A DNA stretch of 64,000 nt from an uncultured Clostridia bacterium (GTDB lineage Bacteria; Bacillota; Clostridia; TANB77; CAG-508): assembly GCA_947385375.1 (NCBI GenBank), contig CANDKR010000002.1:1-64000 (forward strand). The letters are read 5' to 3'. The stretch's first letter is position 1. Each line of letters starts with the position of its first letter. The position numbers and the translations under genes are program-made. Below the pieces are notes generated by a model. That model did not search any database and was not told where the DNA came from. It was given only the letters and a program-made list of their open reading frames with translations. Shown in pieces: positions 26,256-36,011 of the stretch.

Positions 26256-29200
26256 ATGAATAAAATTGTTTTAAAAAATAGTATAAAGGAAATAAAAAAG
26301 AGTTATAGACGTTTCTTATCTTTGCTACTTATATCTATGCTTGGCGTTGGATTTTTTGCCGGCGTTAAGGCGACTACTCCAGATATGCAAAAAACAATTG
26401 ATACATATTTTGATAAAGAGAAATTATTTGATGTAAAAGTAGTTTCTACTTTAGGTTTAACAGATGAAGATATAGAAGAAGTAAGACAGATAGATGGGAT
26501 TACAGAGGTATATGGAACATATAGCGAAGATGTTTTTGTTAATGTTGATGATATAGATATTGTAGTTAAAGTTATAGAATTAACTGATAATATAAATAAT
26601 GTAAAGCTAATTGAAGGAAGACTACCACAAGAAAAGAATGAGTGTGTAGTTGAACATCAAATGGTAGCAAGGGAAAATATAAAAATCGGAGATAGTATAA
26701 CTATCAAAGAAGAACTTGATGAAGATGAGGAAAGTAGCTTTTATGAAAGAGATTTAGTAGTTGTAGGTACTGTTGACAGTCCACTTTTTATCTCTAATGA
26801 CAAAGGTACATCAAACTTAGGCTCTGGTAAGCTAGCATATTATATATATTCACCAAAAGAAAATATAGATTCTGATATTTATACTGAAATATATGCAGTA
26901 GCAGAAGGCGCAGAAGAAATGAACACAACCTCAAAGGAATATTCTGACTACATAGATGATATTATAGATAGAGTAGACAAGATAAAAGAAGAAAGACAAG
27001 ATGCAAGGTACAATAGTTTAGTAGGAGAGGCAACAGAGAAACTAGATGATGCAGAAAAAGAATTAAATGAGAAAAAAGCAGAAGGCGAAAAAGAGATTGC
27101 GGATGCAGAGAAAAAGATTAAAGATGGAGAGAAAGAACTAGCAGACGGTCAAAAAAAGTTAGCAGATGGAAAAGAAGAGGCACATATTGAAATTAATAAT
27201 GCTACGAGCAAACTTACTGTGGCAACTCAAGAGTTTGAAGGAGCCTTAAGGACTTTTAATTTTAGAAAAGAGCAAGCTGAAAACAGTTTTAGAGAAGCTG
27301 AAAGCAAAAAGGCAGAATTACAAAATAATTATAATCAAGTAATGGCAGGATTAAATGAGGTTAATAGTCAGTATGAACAGGTATTAGCTGGACTTGCAAA
27401 TCCATTACTTCCAGCTGAACAAAAAGCGGTTTTAGAAGGAACAAAAGCAGTACTAGAAGCAAAAAAACAAGAATTAAACGGAACTGCTAGTCAAATACAG
27501 GCAGGTATCGCACAAATTGACACAGGTATTCAGGCAGGAAGACAAGAACTTGCAAATGGTGAAAACTCTATTGCACAGGCGCAAGCAGAAATAAGCAATG
27601 GTTGGAATGAATTAAATTCTAAAAAGGCAGAAGCGGAAGCTGAATTTGCAAAAGCAGAAAAAGAAATTGCAGATGCTAAGAAAAAATTAGCAGATGGAAG
27701 TAAGGAATTAGAAGACGCCAAAAAAGAATTTACTGAAAAAGTTACAGATGCAGAAAATAAATTATTAGACGCAAGACAAAAGTTAGCAGATATAGAAGAA
27801 GCCAAATGGTATATTCAAGATAGAAGTTCAAATAGTGGATATGATTCTTATGTAAGTGATGCAAATAACATTGAAAAACTGGGAGATGTTTTCCCTGTAC
27901 TGTTTTTTGTTATAGCAATACTAATTAGTTTAACTTCAATGACTAGAATGGTAGAAGAGCAAAGAATTGAGCTTGGAACTATGAAGGCACTTCGGGTATT
28001 CAAATACAAGCATTTGTGTAAAATATGTTATATATGCACTAGTTGCTACTGTTATAGGTAGTATATTTGGTATGCTAATAGGCTTTAATTTAATACCAAG
28101 TATAATTATTTCAATGTATCAAATGATGTATCCAAGCATAACAGAAGCAGTAGTTGAGTTTAACGTAAAATACGCCGTTTTAGGATTGGGTATTATGGCT
28201 GTTTGTACAATAGGTGCAACTCTATACAGTTGTATAAAAGAGCTTATATCAATGCCAGCAATGCTTATGAGACCAAAACCACCTAAGAGTGGTAAACGTG
28301 TATTTTTGGAGAAAGTATCATTTGTTTGGAATAGACTAGGCTTTACAGAAAAAGTAACTATTAGAAATATGTTTAGATATAAAAAGAGATTTTTGATGAC
28401 AATTATTGGAATTATGGGCTGTACAGCTCTAATACTAACAGGTTTTTCGATAAAAGATTCAATTTCTAATATTATGAATTTACAATATGACAATGTATAT
28501 AATTATGATGAGATGCTTATTTTAAGTAGTAGTTTAAAAGAAAATGAAATAGATGATTTGAAACTTAAGTTAGAAGAAAAGTCTGAAATAATAAAAGGCA
28601 CTAAGACATATATAGTTGCAAATGAAGCTACAAGTAGTAAAAATGATTATAAAGTTGATGTGCAGGTAATTGTAACACAAAATAAAGACGAATTTTCTAA
28701 GTTTATAAAATTAAATGACTACAAAACTTTAGAAGAACAAACGCTAAACGATGATGAAGTTTTTATAACAGAAAAAGCAGCTAAACTTTTGAATATATCA
28801 GCAGGAGATAATATAGAACTTACTGACAATGATGGAAATGTATTTATAGCTAAAGTTGGTAAAATAGTCGAAAACTATGTTTATCATTATGTGTATATGA
28901 CCTCTGGTTTATATGAAAAAATTTATGGTGAAGAATATAGTAGTAATGTTTTATATTTAAAAACAAATAATTTATCAGAAACAGAAGAAAATACTTTAAA
29001 TGAGAGTTTATTAAAGGATGGTAAGATATCATCTTTAACTTCAACAAGATATTTGAAAGACCTTTTAGGAGAGACTTTGCAGGCATTAAATAAAGTTGTA
29101 TATGTATTAATTGTTTCTGCCGGACTTCTTGCTTTTGTGGTTTTGTATAACTTAGCAAATGTGAATATTAGTGAAAGAATAAGGGAACTTGCTACAATTA

Positions 29201-29487
29201 AAGTACTTGGCTTTTATGACAAAGAAGTTTATGATTATGTAACAAAAGAAATTATTTTACTAACTTTTATAGGCATAATTTTAGGATTGTTTGCAGGGTA
29301 TGGGCTAAGTGGTTTTATTTTAAAAACTTGTGAAACTGAAGCCTTGATATTTAAGGTTGTAAGCTTACCAATGAGTTATATAATGTCAGCTGGAATTACT
29401 GTAATTTTTACTGTTATTGTAAATATTATGACATTCTTTGTACTTAAGAAAGTAGATATGATAGAAAGTCTAAAGAGTGTAGAATAA
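26256..29487 (+). CDS. FtsX-like ABC permease with long coiled coil, with in-frame CGG +1 shift
   Basis: With the C at 27993 skipped it is 1,076 residues: N-terminal span (~17-37), extracellular MacB-type domain, a Glu/Lys/Ala-rich coiled coil (~245-530, repeated 'KKLADG' heptads), first FtsX transmembrane set (~548-670), a second span and extracellular domain, and a second FtsX set near the C-terminus. This is the large YhgE/SalY-like permease type with a periplasm-side stalk, usual partner of a MacB-type ATPase. In frame 0 it ends at 601 residues within the first FtsX unit, in 'MKALG', where related proteins have a conserved Gly-Tyr/Phe. Substrate unknown; lipid or peptide export or antibiotic resistance are options. 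Confidence 0.88.
27993..27996 (+). other. In-frame CGGG, +1 shift site in the FtsX permease
   Basis: Codon 580 is CGG after CTT (Leu). Skipping C gives GGG TAT TCA AAT ACA, restoring Met-Lys-Ala-Leu-Gly-Tyr-Ser, the cytoplasmic motif before an FtsX span. Confidence 0.85.
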
Positions 29488-29489
29488 TA

Positions 29490-29518
29490 TTGATTTTTTT
29501 GAGCAACTATCATATAAT
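29490..29518 (+). promoter_or_regulatory. Promoter of the dapA operon
   Basis: TTGATT (29490-29495), 17-base spacer, TATAAT (29513-29518), 65 bases before dapA. Confidence 0.65.
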
Positions 29519-29582
29519 GTAAATGTAAAAAATAAGGATATAATTATATTTTTGTTTTTATCTCATAAAAGAGGTTTTATAT

Positions 29583-30467
29583 ATGAAAAAAATTATTTTT
29601 AAGGGTTGTGGAACAGCCATCATAACACCATTTACAGAGGATGGGGTTAATTTTGAAGAGTTTGGAAAAATGATAGAATTCCAAATTGAAAATGGTGCAG
29701 ATGCTATTATAGTTTGCGGAACTACTGGAGAGTCATCAACAATGACTTTAGAGGAAAGAAAAGAAACGATTAAATTTGCAGTAGAAAAAGCAAATAAAAG
29801 AGTTCCAATTATTGCAGGAACTGGCGGAAATTGTACTGCAAATGTTATTGAAATGACAAAATTTGCTGAAAGCATTGGAGTAGATGCAGCATTAGTCGTT
29901 ACTCCATATTATAATAAGACTACTCAAGCTGGATTAATAGAACATTATAAAGTTGTTGCAGGAGCTACAAAGCTTCCAATTATCTTATATAGTGTATCAA
30001 GTAGAACAGGTGTAAACATTAATCCTGAGACTTGTTTAGAACTTTCAAAAATTGAAAATATAGTTGCTATAAAAGAAGCTTCTGGCAATTTATCTCAAGT
30101 TGCAGAAATAGCTAATTTATGTGGAGAAGAATTAAATATATATTCTGGAAATGACGATCAAATCACACCAATACTAGCAGTTGGAGGAATAGGCGTAATT
30201 TCAGTTTTATCAAATATTTTACCAGAACATACACACGATATTGTTGATAGTTTCTTAAATGGAAATGTTGAGCTTGCAAGAGATGAGCAAATTTCAGTTA
30301 TACCTCTTGTAAAGGCTTTATTTAGTGAAGTAAATCCAATTCCTGTTAAAGCAGCTATGAATATGTTAGGATATAATGCAGGAAAGCCAAGACTTCCACT
30401 TGTTGAAATGAGTGAAAAAGGAAAAGAAAAATTAGAAAAAGAGCTTAAGTCTTTAGAGTTACTTTAG
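29583..30467 (+). CDS. dapA: 4-hydroxy-tetrahydrodipicolinate synthase
   Basis: 294 residues. Condenses pyruvate and aspartate semialdehyde in lysine/diaminopimelate synthesis. TIM-barrel lyase: 'GTAIITPFTEDGVNFEEF', Thr-Thr pair in 'CGTTGESSTM', catalytic Tyr in 'PIILYSVSSRTG', Schiff-base Lys in 'VAIKEASGN'. RBS AGAGG is 8 bases before ATG. Grouped with dapB, one gene away. Confidence 0.95.
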   Translation: MKKIIFKGCGTAIITPFTEDGVNFEEFGKMIEFQIENGADAIIVCGTTGESSTMTLEERKETIKFAVEKANKRVPIIAGTGGNCTANVIEMTKFAESIGVDAALVVTPYYNKTTQAGLIEHYKVVAGATKLPIILYSVSSRTGVNINPETCLELSKIENIVAIKEASGNLSQVAEIANLCGEELNIYSGNDDQITPILAVGGIGVISVLSNILPEHTHDIVDSFLNGNVELARDEQISVIPLVKALFSEVNPIPVKAAMNMLGYNAGKPRLPLVEMSEKGKEKLEKELKSLELL

Positions 30468-30490
30468 AATACAAAGGAAAGGGAACTTAA

Positions 30491-31018
30491 ATGGATTCTT
30501 ATGATAATCACAAAGCACTGATTACAGTTGATGAGAGTTGGGTAGAATTTCAAGAGATTGTAAAAGACATTGTAACCAACTCAAATGTACTTGCTTTAAA
30601 AGAGCATATGCAACATATAAGTACTTCAAGGTTTGAGCATTGTGAAGAAGTAGCATATTATACTTATCAAATTTGTAAAAAATTAGGACTTGATTATGTT
30701 TCAGCTGCAAGAGGTGCTATGTTACACGATTTTTATTTCTACGATTGGAGAAATAAAGGTGTAGAAGGACAGAAAAAATTTCACGCAATGAGACACCCTG
30801 GAATTGCACTAAAAAATGCTTTAGATATATTTGACTTAAATGATATGGAAAAAGATATTATCAAAAAGCATATGTGGCCAATGACAGCTGTGCCTCCGAA
30901 ATATAAAGAAAGCTTTATTGTAACTTGTGTGGATAAATATTGTGCAACAATAGAATTCTTTAAATATTTAAGAAGTGGTAAAAACTTTTCTGAAAAAGAA
31001 AATAAAGGAGAAAAATAG
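30491..31018 (+). CDS. HD-domain phosphohydrolase
   Basis: 175 residues. Metal-dependent phosphohydrolase fold: first His in 'SRFEHCEEVAYYTYQI', the HD pair in 'GAMLHDFYFYDW', and downstream His residues in 'FHAMRHPGIALKNA' and the final Asp in 'VTCVDKYCATIEF'. This group (uncharacterised HD proteins of about 170-180 residues) has no fixed substrate; nucleotides are likely. It lies between dapA and dapB with 23- and 0-base gaps, so it is co-transcribed with lysine genes, though no direct link to that pathway is known to me. Confidence 0.82.
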   Translation: MDSYDNHKALITVDESWVEFQEIVKDIVTNSNVLALKEHMQHISTSRFEHCEEVAYYTYQICKKLGLDYVSAARGAMLHDFYFYDWRNKGVEGQKKFHAMRHPGIALKNALDIFDLNDMEKDIIKKHMWPMTAVPPKYKESFIVTCVDKYCATIEFFKYLRSGKNFSEKENKGEK

Positions 31019-31762
31019 ATGAAAGTTTTGATAAGTGGTTGCAATGGGAAGATGGGACAAGAAGTTGCAGAGCAAGTAAAATTAGATGAAGATTCTGAAA
31101 TACTTTGTGGATACAGTAATTCTGACTCAGGTGATAACGATTTTCCAGTTTTTACAAATGTAAATGATATAAATCTTATTCCTGATGTAATTATAGATTT
31201 TTCTGTGCCATCAGCAACTTTTGAAATTTTAGAATTTGCAAAAAAACATTCTATCCCAACAGTTGTAGCAACAACAGGATTTACAGATAAAGAAATAGAT
31301 AAAATGAAAAAATATGGCGAGTTATTCCCAGTTTTTAGATCTTCAAATATGTCTTATGAGATTAATTTGATGTCTAAAATTGCTTGCCAGTTAGCTCAGA
31401 AATTAAGAGATGCAGATATTGAAATTGTTGAAGTTCATCATAGAAGAAAGATTGATAGTCCAAGTGGAACAGCACTACTTCTTGCAAATGACATTAATAA
31501 TGCATTAGATAATGAAAAAGAATTTGTATATGAGCGTCATTCAAAAAGAGCTCCACGTGATAAAAAAGAAATAGGAATCCATTCAATTCGTGGTGGAACA
31601 GAAGTTGGAAAACACAGTATAATGTTTTATGGCGAAAATGAAAGCTTTGAAATTTCTCATAGTTGTACTTCAAGAAGTGTATTTGCAAAAGGTGCAGTCA
31701 AAGCTGCAAAATTTATTGTTCATAAAGACAAAGGCTTTTATGGAATGAATGATATGATTTAA
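31019..31762 (+). CDS. dapB: 4-hydroxy-tetrahydrodipicolinate reductase
   Basis: 247 residues. Second step of the DAP branch. NAD(P)-binding 'ISGCNGKMGQEVAEQV', 'VVATTGFTDKEI', 'FRSSNMSYEINLM' and the catalytic 'VEVHHRRKIDSPSGTALLLA' with the His-His/Lys set. ATG directly follows the HD gene's stop codon; AAAGGAG lies inside that gene's end. Confidence 0.95.
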   Translation: MKVLISGCNGKMGQEVAEQVKLDEDSEILCGYSNSDSGDNDFPVFTNVNDINLIPDVIIDFSVPSATFEILEFAKKHSIPTVVATTGFTDKEIDKMKKYGELFPVFRSSNMSYEINLMSKIACQLAQKLRDADIEIVEVHHRRKIDSPSGTALLLANDINNALDNEKEFVYERHSKRAPRDKKEIGIHSIRGGTEVGKHSIMFYGENESFEISHSCTSRSVFAKGAVKAAKFIVHKDKGFYGMNDMI

Positions 31763-31772
31763 GGAGTTACGA

Positions 31773-32804
31773 ATGATACAAAAGGCGTTAATGGCAATTG
31801 TCATATTTGGAATCTTTCCAGAGATGTTAGGTATGATGATTACAAAATGGACGAAAAATGAACATAGATTATTTTTGAATTATATATATGGAATTATGAT
31901 AGAATTTGCAGTTACTGAAGTTTTTGCAGTGCCACTTATAATACTTAGAAAACCATTTCATATACTCTCAGCATATTGGTTACTTGCTTGCATAATTTTA
32001 TGTATGGTTTCAATTATATTAAATGCGTTTTCTATAAAAGACATTTTTAAAAGATTTATAGAAAGTTTAAAAAATACGCATTGGACAGTGGTTTTAGTAA
32101 CAATTTTAGTACTATCTCAAGCTTTTGTACTTGCAAGATATGCACATTTTGATAATGATGATGCAAGGTTTGTAACTTACGCTACGATGGCAATTCAGCA
32201 AGACGTAATGTATACCATAGAACCACAAGCGGGCTTGCAAGAAGATACAGTGCTTCCAACAAGAGATATTTTTTCACCATTTCCAATGTATACAGCAATA
32301 ATAGCAAAGTATTTGGATATACATCCGGCAATTGTTGCTCACACAGTATTTCCAGCACTTTTGATACCAATTGCATATATGGTATTTTGGCAATTAGCTT
32401 ATGTGCTTTTTGGAAAAGTTAATGAAAAAGCAAATATTTTTTGTATATTGATATCAGTTATATATATGTTTGGTGATTTTTCAGATAGATTTTATTTTGG
32501 ACACCTTTTATATAGGATTTGGCAAGGAAAGGCGGTACTTGCAAATATTCTGATTCCAATGAGTATATTAGTATATTATGAGTGCGCTACTGAGAATAAA
32601 ATTATAAACTGGATTAGTTTATATATTATTTTTATAGCAGGATGTTTGACTTCTCAAATGGGCATATTGCTACTTCCGATTTGTATAGGAGTTTTAACAG
32701 TAGTTTATATGATAAAATACAGAAGAATTGGTTATGGAATAAAGTCCTTATGTGCAGTAGTACCTTGCATAATATATGGACTAATGTATTTGATAATCAA
32801 ATAA
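31773..32804 (+). CDS. DUF6077-like membrane protein, N-terminal part of a split gene
   Basis: 343 residues, about nine membrane spans, and an extracellular loop with 'ARYAHFDNDDARFVTYATMA' and 'RDIFSPFPMYTAIIAKYLDIHPAI', motifs of the DUF6077 glycan-locus proteins. The frame stops with TAA then TAG, and the same frame reopens at 32817 with the rest of the family's sequence. So the usual single protein is here in two pieces. This break, unlike the nine others in the window, is not at CGG. Function of the family is unknown; probably transfer or handling of lipid-linked sugars. Confidence 0.7.
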   Translation: MIQKALMAIVIFGIFPEMLGMMITKWTKNEHRLFLNYIYGIMIEFAVTEVFAVPLIILRKPFHILSAYWLLACIILCMVSIILNAFSIKDIFKRFIESLKNTHWTVVLVTILVLSQAFVLARYAHFDNDDARFVTYATMAIQQDVMYTIEPQAGLQEDTVLPTRDIFSPFPMYTAIIAKYLDIHPAIVAHTVFPALLIPIAYMVFWQLAYVLFGKVNEKANIFCILISVIYMFGDFSDRFYFGHLLYRIWQGKAVLANILIPMSILVYYECATENKIINWISLYIIFIAGCLTSQMGILLLPICIGVLTVVYMIKYRRIGYGIKSLCAVVPCIIYGLMYLIIK

Positions 32805-32816
32805 TAGGAGAATATA

Positions 32817-33617
32817 ATGCTTGAGAAAATATCAAAAATTTTTGACAAAATAACGAATGTTCCAGAAGAGCATATACATGATGGCTGGTTTAATATAAAA
32901 ATATATTTTAGTAGAACTATTGGAAATGGTTGGATGTTTTTATTATATCTAATATCAATTATATATATATTAGTAAAAGTAAAAGATAAGAATAAAAAAT
33001 GCTTATTTGCAATATATCCAATTTTACTTTCATTTGTAGTTTTTAACCCAGTTACACACTATCTAGTTGATCCGATTTTAGATAACACATATTTTCGATT
33101 ATTTTGGCTTTTTCCAGTAGGGATTACTATAGCCTATGCTGGTGTAGATTTTATTTATACTTTCAGTAAAAAATATGTAAGACTTGCATGCTTAATAGGT
33201 TGTATAACAGTTGTGATGATTTGTGGAAAATTTATATATACAGAAGCAAATTATACTAAAGTACATAATTTATATAAAATACCAGATGAGGCAAAATGGG
33301 TAACAGATATAATTATGCAAGATGAAGCAGAGGATAAATATGTTTTAGCTGTGCCAGAAGTAGTACCATATTTAAGACAGGTAAACTCAAATATAAGGCA
33401 ACTGTATGGAAGAGATGTTGCTGAAATGTATACTAGCTGGTGGCCAACACTGATAAAAAATGGAGATGCACAAAAAATGCTTCCTGCTTGTAAAGAGAAG
33501 GGAGTAAGATATTTAGTTTTATATAATAATGTTAAGTTAAATGACTTTACCTATAAATATGGATACCATATTTTAGCACAAACTTACAGTTTTGATGTAT
33601 ATAAATATAAAGAATAA
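32817..33617 (+). CDS. DUF6077-like membrane protein, C-terminal part of a split gene
   Basis: 266 residues: amphipathic head, four or five spans ('GNGWMFLLYLISIIYILVKV' is the first), 'FNPVTHYLVDPILDNTYFRL', then a ~130-residue extracellular domain. It is in the same frame as the preceding ORF. Its own ribosome site, TAGGAG 6 bases before the ATG, overlaps the stop codons of the first piece. So it can be translated as a separate chain and pair with the first one in the membrane. Either a real two-subunit arrangement or a recent gene break. Confidence 0.68.
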   Translation: MLEKISKIFDKITNVPEEHIHDGWFNIKIYFSRTIGNGWMFLLYLISIIYILVKVKDKNKKCLFAIYPILLSFVVFNPVTHYLVDPILDNTYFRLFWLFPVGITIAYAGVDFIYTFSKKYVRLACLIGCITVVMICGKFIYTEANYTKVHNLYKIPDEAKWVTDIIMQDEAEDKYVLAVPEVVPYLRQVNSNIRQLYGRDVAEMYTSWWPTLIKNGDAQKMLPACKEKGVRYLVLYNNVKLNDFTYKYGYHILAQTYSFDVYKYKE

Positions 33618-33630
33618 GAGGAGAAAAGCA

Positions 33631-36000
33631 GTGAATACAATAAAAAAAGTTGATATAATTATTCCTATATATAACGCTTTTGATTATACAAAACAATGTA
33701 TAGAGAGTATACTAAAGAATACAAAATTAAATAAAAACACTCTTATTTTAATAAATGATAATAGTACAGATCCTAAAATGCTAGATATGCTTAATAAAGT
33801 TGTTTCAGAGAATAAAGAAAAAAGCATAAGACTAGTTAATAACAAAGAAAATTTAGGATTTGTTAAAACTGTAAATTTAGGAATGAAGATGTCAAATAAT
33901 GATGTGGTACTTTTAAACAGTGATACAGAAGTTACTGAAAACTGGCTTCCTAAACTTCAAAATACTGCATATAGAGCAGATAATATTGCAACAGTTACAC
34001 CACTTTCAAACAACGCAACACTTGCTTCAATTCCTAACTTTATGCAGGATAATGAGATACCAGCATATATGAAAGTAGACGATTATGCAAAATATGTTGA
34101 AGAGCATAGCTTTGGATATGCTCCAGAACTTACAACTGCACATGGCTTTTGTATGTATATAAAAAGAAGTGCAATTGATAAAGTAGGGTATTTTGACGAA
34201 GATACTTTTGAAAAGGGTTATGGAGAAGAAAATGATTTTTCATATAGATGTATAAATAATGGCTTAGTGAATGTACTTTGTGATAATACTTTTATTTACC
34301 ATAAAGGGACACAATCTTTTTCTGCTGAGAAAGAAGAATTTATAAATAGTCATACTAAAATTTTACAAGAGAAATATCCAGAAAATTATGCTATGAACAC
34401 TGATTTATGTGTTCGTAATCCATATTCTTATGTACAAGATAATATAAAATATAATCTAGCAAAAGATTATAGAAAAAATGTGCTAATTGTAATACACGAG
34501 TTTAGAAGAAAAGAAGATAAATTGCTTGGTGGTACAGCTGAGCATGTTTATGATATCATAAATACATTAAGGGATAGAATAAATTTCCATGTGTTATATT
34601 TTGAAGATGGAGTATATAAAGTAAAATCATTTTTTGAAACTTCAGAAGCCGAAATATATTTAGGAAGCACTGTTTCTTATGATAGAGCAGGTATATACAA
34701 TGAAGGATATAAAGCTTTAATAGAAAAACTTTTAAGAATAATAAAAGTTGATTTAGTGCATGTACATCACATGATAAATCATTATTTTGATTTGTTTGAT
34801 GTAATAAATGAAGCTAAAATTCCTTATGTAATTAGCTTGCATGATTATTATTTTGCTTGTCCTAACTTCTCATTATTAGAAAATAACGAGAAATGCTGTG
34901 TAGGAAACAAAGATAGAAACTGTGAGGCTTGTCTAAAAAACTTAAAAAATCTTGAAGGCAATTTTGCAAGGAACTGGAGAAGTATGACTTCAAAAGTACT
35001 TAAAGGCGCAAAAAGAGTTGTTGTGCCATCAAATTCGGCAAAAGAGGTTTTCCAAGAATTCTTTAGCTCAAATAAATTTGAAGTGGTAGAACATGGAGCT
35101 GAAAAATCAAGATATATAATAAAAGACATAGAGAAAAAGCCACACGATAAAAAGAATATAGCGTTTATTGGCGGAATAAATAAGATAAAGGGTTGTGACT
35201 TTTTAAGAAAGTTTATTGGAAAAGCAGAAGACACTGAATATAGATACAATATTCATTTGTTTGGTACTGCAATAGAAGAGGACTTAAATGAAGCTAAAGG
35301 TAATTATTTCTTTCATGGAACTTATGAAAGAGAAAATATCATAAATGAGCTTAAAGAAAACGAAATTGATTTAATTTTACTACTTACAATTTGGCCAGAG
35401 AGTTATTCATATACTTTGACAGAAGCAGCAATAGCGGGTATTCCAGTTTTAGCAATTGATTATGGTGCAGTATCTGAGAGAACTATGAAAAATAAACTTG
35501 GATACATTGTGCCAAAAGATGCAAGCTTTGAAGATATTGAGAACAAGATTGATGAAATATTTGCAGATGAAGCAGGCTATGAGGACGTTCTAAAAAATAT
35601 TGATAAATATGTTCAAACTTTAAAAACTGTAAAAACAATGGCAAGAGATTATGAAAAAACTTATGAGAAATATATGATAAGTGGTCAAGAGTTTAATATG
35701 TTACCAAAAGGCGAGTTTGAAGAAGTTTTAAGATATAGTAAGGTTTTAGAAGGAAAAGACAATAGAATAAGAGAAGATGGAAACCGTATAAAAGAATATC
35801 ATTATATGGTAAATGCTTATAAGAATGAAATCCAAAGACTAGATGGAATTATAAATGAAAGAGATAAGACTGTAAGAGAGCAAAAAGCAAGAATTGAGGC
35901 TTATGAGATAATGGAGAAAAAATACAATCATTTAATGGCTTCAAGAAAGTTACAATGGTTAGATAAAATAGGCTTTATTGAGATGGAAATAGAAGAATAG
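33631..36000 (+). CDS. Two-domain glycosyltransferase (GT2-GT4 fusion)
   Basis: 789 residues from the GTG at 33631, chosen for its GAGGAG site; the in-frame ATGs upstream lie inside the previous gene. Residues ~5-260 are a GT-A fold family 2 transferase ('VDIIIPIYNAFDYTKQCIES', 'VLLNSDTEVTENWL' with the DxD-like metal site). Residues ~290-690 are a GT-B family 4 transferase ('IPYVISLHDYYFACPNFS', 'IWPESYSYTLTEAAIAGIPV' with the sugar-nucleotide Glu pair). The last ~90 residues form a coiled coil. Likely adds two successive sugars to the surface polysaccharide. First clear glycosyltransferase of the locus. Confidence 0.87.
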   Translation: MNTIKKVDIIIPIYNAFDYTKQCIESILKNTKLNKNTLILINDNSTDPKMLDMLNKVVSENKEKSIRLVNNKENLGFVKTVNLGMKMSNNDVVLLNSDTEVTENWLPKLQNTAYRADNIATVTPLSNNATLASIPNFMQDNEIPAYMKVDDYAKYVEEHSFGYAPELTTAHGFCMYIKRSAIDKVGYFDEDTFEKGYGEENDFSYRCINNGLVNVLCDNTFIYHKGTQSFSAEKEEFINSHTKILQEKYPENYAMNTDLCVRNPYSYVQDNIKYNLAKDYRKNVLIVIHEFRRKEDKLLGGTAEHVYDIINTLRDRINFHVLYFEDGVYKVKSFFETSEAEIYLGSTVSYDRAGIYNEGYKALIEKLLRIIKVDLVHVHHMINHYFDLFDVINEAKIPYVISLHDYYFACPNFSLLENNEKCCVGNKDRNCEACLKNLKNLEGNFARNWRSMTSKVLKGAKRVVVPSNSAKEVFQEFFSSNKFEVVEHGAEKSRYIIKDIEKKPHDKKNIAFIGGINKIKGCDFLRKFIGKAEDTEYRYNIHLFGTAIEEDLNEAKGNYFFHGTYERENIINELKENEIDLILLLTIWPESYSYTLTEAAIAGIPVLAIDYGAVSERTMKNKLGYIVPKDASFEDIENKIDEIFADEAGYEDVLKNIDKYVQTLKTVKTMARDYEKTYEKYMISGQEFNMLPKGEFEEVLRYSKVLEGKDNRIREDGNRIKEYHYMVNAYKNEIQRLDGIINERDKTVREQKARIEAYEIMEKKYNHLMASRKLQWLDKIGFIEMEIEE

Positions 36001-36011
36001 GGAGAAAAAGT

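Noticed and set aside
32642..32824. Short overlapping ORF at the DUF6077 break
   Set aside because: It is in another frame, its product has no family resemblance and it has no ribosome site. It does not bridge the two halves.
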